Part shown: one piece after another, positions 23,301 through 35,412 of the stretch
Layout: the number at the start of each line of letters is the position of its first letter
Numbering within the stretch: position 1 is the first letter of the stretch
NCBI GenBank assembly: GCA_009192285.1
Contig: WBVU01000017.1
Location: forward strand, 186,001 to 250,000
Reading direction: 5' to 3'
Length of the DNA: 64,000 nt
DNA from: Morchella semilibera
Taxonomy: Eukaryota; Ascomycota; Pezizomycetes; Pezizales; Morchellaceae
The notes under the pieces: model-generated
Seen by the model: the letters and a program-made list of their open reading frames with translations, nothing else
The model's database searches: none
Told to the model about the DNA's origin: nothing
Position numbers and translations under genes: made by a program

Positions 23301-23881
23301 ACACCTCTCACAAAGTTTGTTCTAGAAACCTGCCACCTACATGTATGTACTTGATCTCATACAGATTGTACACATGGTAATTCGCTCCAGAGCCGCAGTG
23401 TACCCACAACGGCAGTACATATGTACATAGTCACTGGGTATTGTTCGACACTTAAACGGTGTAGATAAATCCAGTATGAGAACCCTAAATTAAGGGAACG
23501 GTCATAGATGAAACTTGTGTATCTCTGCTACCTTACGCCCACTCTTGGCGGAGGATGTTTTGAAAGGTGTTTTGCTGTGGTGATATAGGGGTTAGGTCGA
23601 AATGTGCGTCCCTCCGGCTCTCACACCCTGTACCAACAACGTAGTAGCTTTTGGCCAAAGTAGTATATGCATACATATGTTTATATAAAGGGCCTACTGA
23701 GTTCAAAAACCTATCTTATGGCGGATGAATCGCATTTAACAACTAGCCAGGAAACCAAACTGCGTCTGAAACATGGGGTATCACTCGATATATCAGGACC
23801 CGACAATAATTTGAATTCCTTCCTAGGATGGAGTAAAACTACCAAACCCCCCATAGGCAACAAATACTACAAAGTATTAAA
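20392..23881. other. Intergenic, about 3.5 kb, no gene recognised
   Basis: 20392-20500 is CT/T-rich on the DUF3433 coding strand and probably serves as its 5' region. Poly-C tracts lie at 21101-21111 and 21771-21787. TACATGTA occurs at 21722, 22649 and 23338. A TACCTACATA-type microsatellite lies near 23009-23040. The open frames present show no family features. Confidence 0.5.
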
Positions 23882-24322
23882 TCATCCACTACTGCCAAAA
23901 CCCCTGTAATCCTGGCTTTGCTCTACATCACGCCTATTCGCCTCCATATGCGCACCAAGGTAATCTCCCATACCAGGTAAAGTCCTTTCCTTCCGTGGAA
24001 TTGGTGGCCCAGCTGATAACACCTCCCGCGGCCCTACAGGTAAAACGGGCAACATTTCCCGTGTTTCCCTTCGTTTAAATCTCCCTCCCCGTGAACGATG
24101 GTCCCATTCATACACAGATATACTGTAAACGCAATGGTCTTCTTTCTCGTCTTTCGGCGTCAAACCGCAATTTACACTCACAGCTGGGGGCTCGATATTG
24201 GATCTCTGTAGATGTTGAATATAGAGAGAGACCCCGGATAAGGAGATAATTATGCCGAGAAAAATGGGGAAAGTGATTTGACCGATGTCAAGAAACGCAC
24301 AGCTAGGCGGAGGGGTATCCAT
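23882..24322 (-). CDS. Small predicted single-pass membrane protein, hypothetical
   Basis: From the first true ATG (24322) the frame encodes 146 aa. Residues 11-33 (IGQITFPIFLGIIISLSGVS) form a likely membrane anchor. A basic stretch (RSRGGRFKRRE) follows, then a Pro-rich tail with PVGPREVLSAGPPIPRKERT and LPGMGDYLGAH. The frame is open further upstream but lacks an ATG and is made of TTT/TRT repeats from a minisatellite. TATATA lies about 110 bp upstream. I do not recognise the family. Such small one-helix proteins with Pro-rich tails are common orphans in ascomycetes. Confidence 0.5.
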   Translation of the reverse strand: MDTPPPSCAFLDIGQITFPIFLGIIISLSGVSLYIQHLQRSNIEPPAVSVNCGLTPKDEKEDHCVYSISVYEWDHRSRGGRFKRRETREMLPVLPVGPREVLSAGPPIPRKERTLPGMGDYLGAHMEANRRDVEQSQDYRGFGSSG

Positions 24323-24400
24323 GGTTTTGGTTTTGGTTACGATTTTGGTTGTAATTGTGGTTCTGGTTCTGGTTCTGGTTGTGATTGTGGTGGTAGTTTC
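24323..24400. repeat. GGTTNT hexamer minisatellite
   Basis: The plus strand reads as imperfect repeats of GGTTTT/GGTTCT/GGTTGT immediately upstream of the small membrane protein start, in its likely 5' UTR or promoter. Confidence 0.75.
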
Positions 24401-24859
24401 TGATGGAGAGGGAGCGGTTTGGGGTTTATATAGGACTCTGAGTTTATCTTCGGAAAGATAAAACAAGGAAGACAATCACTGGGGCAAAAGAATAAATGAT
24501 ACGTGTAGAGTTCTCCTAGAGATTGAAGACGCATAGAAATTGCGGCTACGAACATGCCCTAAAACATATAGAGGTTTAAGTATACCTCCATCCTGCATAC
24601 GCTGATATGCCAATGTTATTAGTTGTGTTATAGTTTCTGCAAACTCTTAGTTAGACAAGCGGCGAGAAAGGCTTTTGATATGAATTTTAGTGTTAATACC
24701 TCAAATAATCTGCATGCATTAAAGAATTTTGGGTGAGTTTCTTTATGTTTAGTTTCTACCCAGTTCGTTAAAATTATCTCACCACAAACCCAACCCCCAA
24801 AAGCTTTACTCACCGAGTAGCTAGTTTTGAATCATATGCGCCTCGCAAGGCGAGATCCA
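24401..24859. other. Spacer, no gene seen
   Basis: AT-rich DNA with no recognisable coding sequence. It probably holds the promoter of the small membrane protein gene. Confidence 0.5.
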
Positions 24860-25309
24860 TTAAACCTTTCTGCACCCCTCTTTACTCGCTCCACACCCAT
24901 TATTGGCTTCTTTAAAGCGTTCCACCAGGATCAGAGTTCTCAGGCCACGACAATCGCACAAATGCTTTGTTTCGGCCCTCTTGTTCCCCTTTATCTTATT
25001 TACCAACATAAGTTGTTTAAGGCCCCCGCAAACCTCCGCATCGCAGCCACCACCACCACTATTACCAGCGGGGACAGTGCAAGGTGTCTTCTCGGCAGCC
25101 ATAATGTTTTTGTCGCTTCTTTCCTCAACACAGACGACGCTGGTCTTATGGGTGCAAGTTTTGCGGATATCGTTGAGCGGCGCCGGTTTATTGATGATCA
25201 AACGGAGGCGGGCTCGGTTCAGTTGCTCAGTGGTACTATCCTTGGTGGGGGTGAGGGTGTATTTGTAGTCCTCACTAGTTTCTGGGGTAATGGGGTGATT
25301 GGCCATCAT
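24860..25309 (-). CDS. Doubtful ORF, 149 aa, Cys-containing
   Basis: The frame opens with ATG and encodes 149 aa with about eleven cysteines and a Gly-rich middle (GNSGGGGCDAEVCGG). There is no signal peptide and no family I know. The opposite strand is also open over the same span (162 and 121 aa frames), so the lack of stops may be compositional. Listed only because a true ATG and stop bound it. Confidence 0.25.
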   Translation of the reverse strand: MMANHPITPETSEDYKYTLTPTKDSTTEQLNRARLRLIINKPAPLNDIRKTCTHKTSVVCVEERSDKNIMAAEKTPCTVPAGNSGGGGCDAEVCGGLKQLMLVNKIKGNKRAETKHLCDCRGLRTLILVERFKEANNGCGASKEGCRKV

Positions 25310-26850
25310 AGGTAGTGGGTACTGTGATGTGACAGGTTGTTAAGGAGAGAGGGAGGGATGGAGGATGATGATGAAACGAGGAGGGTTAGTTGACCTGGAT
25401 GAAGAGAAGGGTGTGGGTGTCAGCCGTGTTCCAGGGCATTGAGATATATGTACTTTGACAAGGGTGTAGCTACGAATAAGTGTTGGTAGGTGCGTATGCC
25501 GAGTGATGATGTGTGAAGAATTGCTTAGAGTGCGGGCAGGGGGGGGGGGGGGGATCGGCAGTAATTTACGCTAAAAAGTAAAGACGATTTCAATTGCAAA
25601 GAAAACAAAAATACAAATTCAAAGATATTGTGGCTGGATAAAAGGAGACAAGCCCTAAGCCTCTATTATCAGGAAAGAAGCCTATATATGGAGTCTTTAA
25701 TACGCGCTAAACTATCTCGATAGGCGTCAACGTTTATTCCTCAAAGGAAGATAGATCCTCAAGCGGGGTCAAATCAACCCCACCGCAGAAATCAAAGTAG
25801 GTGCCAGTTTCCTACTCTGTGCGGGGGACGCCTTGGTTTTATTTTTTGCCAATTGGTAAAGATTAAAGCCTTCTAAACTGTAGAAGTAGAAGCCTAGATC
25901 TATTAACCATTAATCTCAACAGATAATGAAGTATTAGCACGTGAAACACCGAGAAGTTGGCCGGTTCAAGCGTTGTTGGTCTACATGCAATGTGTTACTA
26001 CATGCAAGGAGTGGAGCAGGTCATGTATTATCACTCGCTAGACCGCCGACTTTATATCCGGTACGCATACAATGTATGTGACTGTCTTATATGTCTACAT
26101 GTATTTACATATATAAGACACCTCATTTGTATCCAATGTTAAAGTAGAAACAAAGTCTACTATATTAGATTTCTTGACTATATATATTTCCTCTACTACA
26201 CTTTATTCATTTTAAAAACACGGGATTACATCATGTAGCATTGATTCATTGATTGATTGATACACGTATTTCAAACATGTGTGTAAGCCAAGAAGAGTAC
26301 AAACAAACAGGGGAGGAAGGAGTTTTCCACATGCTGACCGGGACAGGGGTCAAGTATATATAGCTAAAAGTCAGTATGTACTTCATGTACGTGTATGTAG
26401 TAGGACTCGAAGGCCTATAGATGGGCTTGCAATGGTTGCTAAGTGTCTACAAGGAGTGCTGGCGTTTAAACCTCCTCACGGGGGGTTCGGTGCAACAACC
26501 AAGAACGTCGAAGGGGAAATAGCGAAAAATACATTGTTTTTATCAATTTACCTTTGTGGTCGGCCTTGATGCTCTTAGGCGTTGCATCACACCCAGTGTG
26601 TACCATACCCCCGTGAAGAGGTCTACAGGTTCTTTTATTTCGGGTAAGGGTGTCTGGACGCCGATATCCTAACACCACATGACCCAGGACACCGGGATAC
26701 TATGCTAGAGGCTAGATGCTAGGATAAATGAATGGTTCTAGAAGGAATTATCAGAGTTCAACGTCCTTTCTCGATAGAAAGATTTATGAGTGCTCACACT
26801 ACCCCAAGTTTAGGGTCGATGGCAAAGTATAGGTACAACTACCATATTTG
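25310..26850. other. Intergenic, about 1.5 kb, no gene recognised
   Basis: A 15-base G tract lies at 25539-25553. TACATGTA occurs at 26096. The rest is AT-rich DNA with short frames only. Confidence 0.5.
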
Positions 26851-26953
26851 TACAGCGGTGGGTAATAAGTCATCGGATGCCCTAGGCACAATTTTGCCTG
26901 CAAACGCGCATTCTGGTGGTGTTCCGTCCGATGACTTATTACCCACCGCTGTA
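26851..26953. mobile_element. 103-bp MITE with perfect 27-bp inverted repeats and TA ends
   Basis: The left arm 26851-26877 starts TACAGCGGTGGGTAATAAG and is matched perfectly in inverse by 26927-26953. Ends of TA-CAGCGG...CCGCTG-TA fit a Tc1/mariner or pogo-type MITE inserted at TA. The 49-bp centre is noncoding. A second, decayed copy lies at 61819-61900. A perfect TIR argues for a young or recently homogenised copy. Confidence 0.85.
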
Positions 26954-27345
26954 CCTAGCGGGCTAGAGACGGTTATAAGCCCATTTCAGGCAAATTTTTC
27001 CTTGACTGAGAAGCGTCTAGCAACGATACAGTAATAGGACATGCTCATTTGATTAAAAAAATTCTTGATGGCAAAAATGTACATGATAAGAAACACAAGG
27101 TCATGGGTCTAGAAATTGCTAACTGAAAAATTACACAACTGGTGGATCAGCAACCATAGCCCGCGCTTTTAAGATGAGGGTCCGATTAGTTTAATCGTAT
27201 AAGTAGTACATACATATGTATTTATCCTCGCTGAGAAACCTCAGACGCATTTCTTACGACTAGAGAGATTCTTTAGAGAAGGCCTTCGTCCGCCCAAGAT
27301 AAAATACTACAAAGAAGAACAACCCAAGCATGGCCTAGATCCGAA
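26954..27345. other. Spacer 3' of the F-box gene
   Basis: AT-rich spacer with no coding signal seen. It probably includes the 3' UTR of the F-box gene. Confidence 0.5.
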
Positions 27346-29035
27346 TCAATATTCCTCATACCCTCCATGAGGCCACCCCCACTGATATGGGTGCAGGCTG
27401 GATTGGTGTAGAAAAAAGCCCTCACCATCATCTTCTTCATCCTCATCGAACTCCTCCTCATCTGTTTCACCCAACCCATCCTCTTCTTCACTATTTCCGA
27501 AACCGAATGGATGCATCCCATGTGTCCAAAATCCTAAGCCACTACCATCATCTATACTAGAATCATCTATATAGAGTTCGTCAGCCATAACGCATGAGCA
27601 ATCGTCGTGACGTTGGTCATCAGCAGGTTCCTGGTCGCTGGAGCCACTGATATAGTCTTGCCACAATTGGATGGTACAGCTGCGCATACTCATGGCCCTT
27701 TGGTGGTGAAGTTGCTCGATTCTAAAGGAGTCGAGAGCCGATGGGGTCCTGGGGGGAAATTGTCTGGCAATTTGTCGGAGGACCACTTCCCAGGGCTTTG
27801 GTGCAATGCTCTCCTCATCACTAGCAGGAGGTGATTCGTATGCACTTTCGCTTTTGTCGTTATCATCCGGATTAGACCTTTTGATCTCGCAGTTGTCGAA
27901 GTGAATGGTGCGAAGGGATTTTTTATGTGAAACCAGGAACTGAAGGATCTGTGACTCCGAGAATATGATGTCACGGAGCTTAAGGGATTTAAGTTTCGGC
28001 CAGCACTGTTCTGCCAATGCTGCTTCGGTTTTGCTGGAGGACTTGTACTTGAATGGGGATGCAAGTGTATGGAAATAGACGCTACTATCCGGGATTTCCA
28101 TTTCTAGAGATTCAAGAGATGTGGCAGATTGCATAAGACGGCCGAGTGAGGCAATCCACCCTGGACTAGATTCCGGGTGATCGTGACAGGTTTGAATGCT
28201 GATGACAAGAGTTTTGATATTTTGAAATCCTAAAATCGCTTTGTGAAAAAAGTGGGGTGGAAGGAGCATGCATTCTTCTGTTACTCCTTTCAACACAAAT
28301 TCCTCTATAGGCGATACATTCATCTGAGTACGATTATGCATCGCTAATAAAATAGCGCGGAACACGGCGGGGCCCCAGGATTTAATATTGCCAATTCCTG
28401 GAATAGTCAATGCATGAGATTGATCCGACAATCCGAAACATGCAGGTGAACTCAAGTGAATTGATCTCAGGACTGGTAATGAGGACAGACATTTGACATG
28501 TACGTCATGAATGTCGTTTGAAAGGTCAAATTCATGTTGTTCGAGCCAGCGCGCAATTTTCATCATGTGGGGGTCGGTACTGAATTTGATTGTGCCAAGC
28601 TTTTCGGTCCACTCGGGGTCAGCCAAAAGCCGAAGGTAGTCGTCGTGCACGGCTCCTGAGGCGCACCGTCAGCTCGTGGAAACATAAACGGAAGGGTTTA
28701 TATAACGCACTAGAGGTTGACCTCTCCATGAGATTGTTAGGGGCAAGGACATAAGAATACCGCCTCACCAAAGCCTGAATCTCTTCACTTTCGGTGATGC
28801 GCTCTAAACGTTTCAAACTACACTCCCTGCTTCCGACAGTGATGTTCTTGAAGAGGTGAGGAGTAACATGGGCAGAGAACTCTTTGCACACTAGACGAAG
28901 GCTTGAATATCCCTTGATGGCTTCGCGTGGTGGTATTATTGGATACAGTCCTGAGCGCTTTATGTAATTAGATGGGTGGAGGATCATGAGCATGATCTCC
29001 GGGGGCATTGAATTTAAAGACATTATGTTAGCCAA
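27346..29035 (-). CDS. F-box protein
   Basis: Two exons, 29035..28711 and 28655..27346, are joined by a 55-nt intron (GTGCGT donor, CTGAC branch point, CAG acceptor). They close in frame at 544 aa. Residues 9-60 fit an F-box: NSMPPEIMLMIL, then SLRLVCKEFSAHVTPHLFKNI. The remainder is leucine-rich and helical with LRR-like stretches (LPVLRSIHL, LKSLKLRDIIF, LRTIHFDNCEI). It ends in an acidic tail (TDEEEFDEDEEDDGEG) and an aromatic C-terminus. F-box proteins recruit substrates to SCF ubiquitin ligases through Skp1; the substrate here is unknown. The gene is divergent from AP-1 gamma-adaptin with 532 bp between the starts. Confidence 0.8.
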
Positions 29036-29567
29036 ATCTAACTGCCTTCTTTTTCACTCTTTTGTTTTGCCTTTAGAAAAAGAGTATAAGGCCCTCAAAG
29101 CCTATTCTTGTCGAAATTTTTGGGTTGCCCGCTTTCGTCTGAACATCGTTAGCTTCATACTGTACCAGTTACCACCAACTGGCATGAGAGAATCAAATCT
29201 GCTCTGACCTATGAAGAAATTGATGTCCTACTGAAGCCTAGGAACCAAGAGGGTAGAATAGTTCCAATAGAGTTGCAGCAGCACTGGGTAGTACGGGCGC
29301 AATCTGTGTCTGTGGGACCTGGTGGGAGAAGAGGGCCTGGTTTTGATGCACGTCGCGTCGCTGCTAAGACCTCTTGGCAGATGTCACGTTACGGAGTTGG
29401 TGTGACACCCCTAGCCCTGATGGTTACCCGGGCATGCTGCTTTGACATGTCTCACCCCCTCCACCCTCACCCACCTAGTTAACTTCACCTATCACCGCAG
29501 CACCCCTCTAACCCCTCTAACCCCTCCACAACTATCAAAACCGATCCCCCCCTCTATATAGGCCGCC
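29036..29567. promoter_or_regulatory. Shared upstream region of F-box and AP-1 gamma genes
   Basis: This 532-bp region separates two divergent starts. The AP-1 side has CTCTATATAGG followed by GCCGCC just before the ATG, a good start context. CT-rich and CACCCCT-type repeats lie at 29450-29530. Bidirectional control is inferred from position only. Confidence 0.5.
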
Positions 29568-32323
29568 ATGAGCTCTTGTACGTTTTTTTTTTACTTGCTC
29601 CTAATACTGTCCGCAATTTTAAGGAGGGCTCGGGCGCCGAATTAAGAGCTGACACGCTGCAGTGAAGCAATTCATCCGGGCTGTTCGAAGCGCAAAGACC
29701 CTGAACGATGAGCGCGGAGTTATTCAGAAAGAAAGTGCCGCAATTCGTGCTTCGTTTCGAGAAGAATCAGGTGACTCAAACGTTAGGTTCGTGCTAGCTT
29801 AGCTCCATCATTCCTGCCTGGAGCTTTTTCTAACACATCCGGTTGTGTCCTAGGAGGAATAATGTCGCCAAGTTGCTTTATCTCTTCACTCTCGGCGAGC
29901 GCACGCACTTTGGACAAATCGAGTGTCTGAAGCTATTAGCCTCTCCTAGATTTGCCGATAAAAGATTGGGATACCTGGGTACCATGCTTCTTCTAGACGA
30001 GAATCAGGAAGTGTTGACTTTGGTTACAAACTCATTGAAAAAGTAAGCTTCGCTTAATTTGCATTGATAGGTTTACTTCGGAGCGCTGACGTTTCATAGT
30101 GATCTGGAGCACTCAAATCAGTACGTCGTGGGGTTGGCTCTATGTACCTTAGGAAATATCGCATCAACAGAAATGGCCCGCGATCTTTTCCAGGAGGTGG
30201 AAAATCTACTTTCAACCGCGAACCCTTATATTCGCCGGAAGGCAGCTATCTGTGCTATGCGCATTATCCGGAAAGTTCCCGACCTCCAGGAACACTTTAT
30301 AGATAAGACCAAGTTACTTCTCCAGGACCGGAACCACGGAGTATTGCTTTGTGGTATTACTTTGGTTACAGACCTTTGTTTGCATGACCCCGACATGGTA
30401 CACGAATTTAGACCCTTTACAAATGCACTGGTCCGCCACTTAAAGAGCTTAACAAGCTCGGGATACGCACCCGAGCACGACGTGACAGGAATTACGGATC
30501 CGTTCCTACAGGTCAAAATTCTAAGGCTATTACGGGTGTTGGGCAAGGGGGACGCCGAGGTTAGCGAGCAAATTAACGACATCTTGGCACAAGTGGCGAC
30601 GAATACAGACTCAACTAAGAATGTCGGAAATTCGATTCTCTACGAATCTGTACTCACTATCCTTGATATTGAAGCAGATAGCGGCCTTCGCGTGCTCGGT
30701 GTCAACATTCTTGGAAAGTTCCTAACCAACAAGGACAATAATATCCGTTATGTAGCTCTAAATACCCTAATTAAAGTGGTCGCCGTAGAACCAAATGCAG
30801 TACAGAGACACCGTAACACAATCCTTGATTGTCTCCGGGATCCGGATATCTCAATCCGCCGCCGTGCCCTCGATCTATCCTTTACCCTCATCAACGAAAG
30901 CAATATTCGCGTCTTGATCAGGGAGCTATTGGCATTCCTTGAGGTCTCGAACAACGAGTTCAAGCCCGTCTTGACTACTCAGATTTGCATTGCCGCTGAG
31001 CGTTTTGCGCCCACAAAAAGGTGGCATATCGATACAGTGTTGCGTGTTCTGAAGCTTGCTGGAAACTATGTTAAAGAGCATATTTTATCGAGTTTTATTC
31101 GCTTAATCGCCAATTCCGCGGAGCTACAGACCTACTGTGTTCAGAAGCTTTTTTCTGCGCTGAAAGCAGATATCACCCAAGAAGCATTGACTTTGGCAGG
31201 AGCTTGGACTATTGGTGAATACGGAGATCTACTCTTGAAGGGCGGTAGTTATGAGGAGGAGGAGTTGGTTGTCAAGGTTCAGGAATCAGACGTGGTGGAT
31301 ATCCTCGCAACAATTCTTTCGAGCGCTTATTCTTCCCAAACAATAAACGAATATATCATTACAGCACTCATGAAACTCACCACCCGTATTTCAAACCCAG
31401 CTCAGATCGAACGGGTCCGCCGAATTCTACAATCTTATACCGACAGCCTCGATGTCGAGATTCAGCAGCGCTCTGTCGAGTATGGCAACATGTTTGGATA
31501 TGATGAGATTCGAACAGGTGTACTAGAAAAAATGCCACCACCGGTATTTAAGGAAATATCTCGACAATTTGAACAAGAACATGTAAAACCAAAAGCTCCT
31601 GGCAAACGCGGCGCCAAGAAGCAAATTGATGAAGATGCACTCCTTGATCTCATGGGCGGTGACACGGTTCCAGGACCTATCCCATCGAACGGGGGCTCAG
31701 GGGACTTGTTGAAAGGCATGTTCGGTGGAGGTGATGAAGTAACCTCACCTTCTTCCCCAACTCCACAGTCGAATTTAAGCAGTATTATGGATTTGTTCAA
31801 TACTCCTTCACCCGCGCCCGCGCCCGCGCAACAGCAGCAACCTGTATCCACAATGCCCTCAGCTGTCATGGGGTTTTCAAGCCAGCTAAGTTCAATTGCG
31901 CAACCCGCGGCACCTTCAGGCCCAGCACAGCTTCCAGCTTATGACAAGAACAACCTTGCCATCGCATTGCAGCTTCAGCGCACAGCAGACGGCACAGTGA
32001 ACATTGTTGCAAGGTTCAAAAACAACGGCTTCACAGATAATATAAGCGGGGTAACATTGCAAGCCGCAGTACCCAAGAGTCAGACTTTAAAGCTGCAGCC
32101 AATAAGCTCAGCTGAGTTAGGCCCAGATGCTGAAGCGACGCAAGCGATGAGAGTTCAAGGCAGCAAGGGGGTACGTTTATCCTCTCCTTATTATGGGATG
32201 AATGATCACTAACTATCTCCGAAATAATAGCCCCCACTCAAATTAAGGTTAAAAATTTCGTACACGAAAGAAGGGGCAGGGGAAGTTGTGGATCTGGTGA
32301 ACTGGACTGAGCCATTAGCTTGA
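29568..32323 (+). CDS. apl4: AP-1 clathrin adaptor complex gamma subunit
   Basis: The five-exon model is join(29568..29577, 29663..29786, 29854..30042, 30100..32170, 32231..32323). It closes in frame at 828 aa, normal for fungal gamma-adaptin. The first exon holds only MSSL; the splice continues [12 protein letters not shown]. The trunk (about residues 1-580) carries the strongly conserved [40 protein letters not shown] and [15 protein letters not shown] motifs of the alpha-solenoid. The hinge is Pro/Ala/Gln-rich and has a clathrin-box-like LLDLM. The C-terminal gamma-ear ends [19 protein letters not shown]. The protein assembles with beta, mu1 and sigma1 at the trans-Golgi and endosomes to load cargo into clathrin vesicles. 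Confidence 0.95.
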
Positions 32324-35300
32324 GCGCTGGGACTATTTTTTAGAAGGGGGGCATACTGCATAATTCCCATCTTTTCCTTTTTCTTTCTTTTTTATTTGAC
32401 GAATTGGAATCGATAAAATGCGGCGTTTATCAACTCGAAACTTAGTTTAATTAGCCCTTTGCATTCCTTTGGCTTACCTCTGCGTTATTTTGTTGAAAAG
32501 CTGTTGTTTTGTCTACACATAGTTATGGTTAGCTATCAAGTTATTTTTATATTTTGGAGTGCGTGTTTTTTTAACCATGTTACTTCAATGAGTGTGATTT
32601 GAAGCATGAGGTATCACTCGATTTGTGTTTAAGAAAGGAAGATATGGACTTCCGAGGCATAAAAAGTGATAGTCATGGTAGATGAAGGAGTCGCTCAAAC
32701 TGCCTAAGACTGTTCGGTATATATGTCGTCACCATGAGGGCACAGGATGTCTTGTTTTTGCTATGAGGCCTGTGTCTATAGTCCTCTAGTCATTCGACTA
32801 GTTAAGTCCCGTATTATCTACTCCATCCTCCTTAAAAGTAAAAGGAACGGCATCTGTGCAAAGATTGGGCCCGACGGGGATGATCGTTACCGGAGGGTCT
32901 AGGCCGACCGCGTAACGTGCCCCACGGAACACTTTGGCATCAGAAGAGAGGGGGGGGTCTCCTAGTAGTTTGGGTTAGTCTCGTGCGTACCCCATTTTAT
33001 CCCTTACTCTTTGAGGAGGTGTCGCTTTTGTTAATTCATTAGTTGTGCGGCCTTGAGCGTCGCCTAAAAATGAAAACACAAACTAGCAGGGTATCGATAT
33101 TGTGGCGCTTTCGGAGAAAGGGTGTCAGCTATATATAGGTGATATCTCGAAGAGAGGATCAGCTCCCTCTTAATTTGCCCCCGGGGGGGGGGGGGGTCTT
33201 TCTATAGCTCGTGGAAGAAACGAAATATGGAAGAGGCTGCAGGGTGATAGTATGCAGATAAAGGATAACAGAGACCCTCCTATGAGTTCATGCAGTTATA
33301 CTTCGCGACCCTCAGCGAGCTGTTGAGGCGGTGGCAAAGACAAAGTTTCGTGGGAGGTGTGTTGAGGCTCAGTTTGTGGGGTTGCGGGGCGTGTAGTGAT
33401 ATATAAGTACCAGTTCGTTAGAAGGTATTGTATAGCCCTCTCCCATGAAGGGAAGGGTAATCTCTTTGAACCCTCTAGATGGTTCTATGTTGGAGTTTAA
33501 CAGTCTCTAGTATAGCGTTATAAATGATTCTTCGATATCTGGCTGTGCATATTATCTCTCCCATCATTACTAGGTTAGTATAGTCGCTATAGGTAGGACG
33601 GGTAAGCGAGAGAAAGATAGCAGCACACTCACCGTCCGTAAGGGGTGGGCTTTAGGTGGGTGTTTTACTTACCAAGGGACTGGTCGAGGGTGTTTTGTGT
33701 TTGGTGCAAAGTCCACGGCGTGGGGTGCCTAGTACAAAGTGGGGAGAAATGCGTATGGGCTGGATCTGGTTGAGCACTGGTACAGAGGATAACAAGGTTT
33801 TATGTTCTTGCACTTACCAGCCAAAAGGCCGGTGTGGTTAGTAAGCTAGGTTAACATCTTTCTATGTGCATTAACCCATACCCCACTTGCAACCTACATG
33901 TACTTAATTTTATCTACACTCCATCCTCCCACCCTCTGCTTCTTTTACATATAGTCCGCACCATCAATCAATATACCCAACCACTATACCTGTTTGGTTC
34001 GGTGCCCAAACCTCGGTCATAATATACTCTTTCCTCTCTTTATTAGATATATATAGAGAGAGAGTTGATTGAGCGCGTATAATACCGTTCTAGTTCCTGG
34101 TGTGTGAGTCCTTCCAACTTCGAGTTGGTAAAAGAGCAGCATGACAGCACGGGGAACGCCCAGCTTGTACTCACATAGTAGAGGTATTTATTGGGTTTGA
34201 GCCTGTTGAATACGCGCCTATTAATATAACGGTAGGAGTACGGTTGATATTCCTCGAGCAGGAGGCCTTGCCTTGAGACCTTTACTCATGGTGAATACTA
34301 AGGATCAGCTGGGGGTCCACGGGTCCAGAATTAAATTAGTCCCCCTCCTGTATTCTGAGCACCACAGTGCAGTTGACCACTGACCTATATTATCCAGGGA
34401 AGGGTTATTGGCAGTGCGCTCTGTGTTTTACATACGACAAAGGAGAAGGCGACTGCATGCAATCGTAAGCAATAAAGGATACCATGGGGTAGCTACAGAA
34501 TGAGAAGATGCCCATGGTAGCCCATAGCACGGATCGTGTACTACGACACAGAAGAGTATCCGCTGGGTAATTTTTCAATCTCACTGAGGTAACCCCTGAA
34601 CCAAGCGCTCTTGGTCATAATCCATCACTCGTACACAATATATCACTCGGGGTTTACTCTGGGGTGACTTGGTATGGGCCCCTATAACTACTTCCTGCTC
34701 AGCAAGGTTAAAGTTTTAAATAATTTAGCTTTAATTAATAGATACCCCATCATGCTACCTCTCTTCTACTCTTTTCTGCTCTGCTGTGCTCAACCAAAAA
34801 TACTGCTCCATACAGCCAACTGCAATAATCACTCACCGCTTATTACACACTCCGTTGCACATCCCTCGGTTTCGTTCTCATGAACTCCTCCAATATGGAA
34901 ACAAAATCTCGTCCTCATTCATAAATACATACCGGCCTACCCACACGCCCACTTTACCTCCTGCGCACCCTCAAGGAAAGAAAGAAAATAAAGAAACATT
35001 ACTGGTTAAATGGCAATTGGACGAAGTGAATAAAGTGGAGAGAGAGGTAATAGTACAATATGTTTGTTTCTCCTTCACTGGAAGTTGACGAGGCATAAGG
35101 GAGGATGAGGGAAGTAGGCGGAGAGCCAATGAATCAATCCCATCAATCAATCAATAATACCGGGCAACACCAAGAGACAATAACAAGCTGATAGACTAAG
35201 AACCAACACAGAACGATAAGGAACGAGAAGAACGAGAAGTTAAGATAAGACTATCACACAACAGACGAAAGACAGAAAGAGCAGAACAGAAAAAAGATAG

Positions 35301-35412
35301 AAGAAAATTGTTTCCAATCCCGCTCATGTTCCTCCAAACTAACCCAAATTTCTGCCATCGCACCAGACCCTAAATGAGCGTTTATTATATCCTTCGAGTC
35401 AAAACGAATGGT
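32324..35412. other. Intergenic, about 3.1 kb, no gene recognised
   Basis: Short frames only. A 14-base G tract lies at 33183-33196. TACATGTA occurs at 33895. The stretch 35090-35400 upstream of the next gene's stop is A-rich. No tRNA or element ends were recognised. Confidence 0.5.

Noticed and set aside
24827-25315. Plus-strand frames of 162 and 121 aa over the doubtful minus-strand ORF
   Set aside because: Mutually overlapping frames with no family features; the absence of stops looks compositional.
23760-32640. Shared string CATG(G/A)GGTATCACTCGAT at about 23770 and 32606
   Set aside because: An 18-bp near match of this kind is expected by chance in 64 kb, and the flanks do not align.
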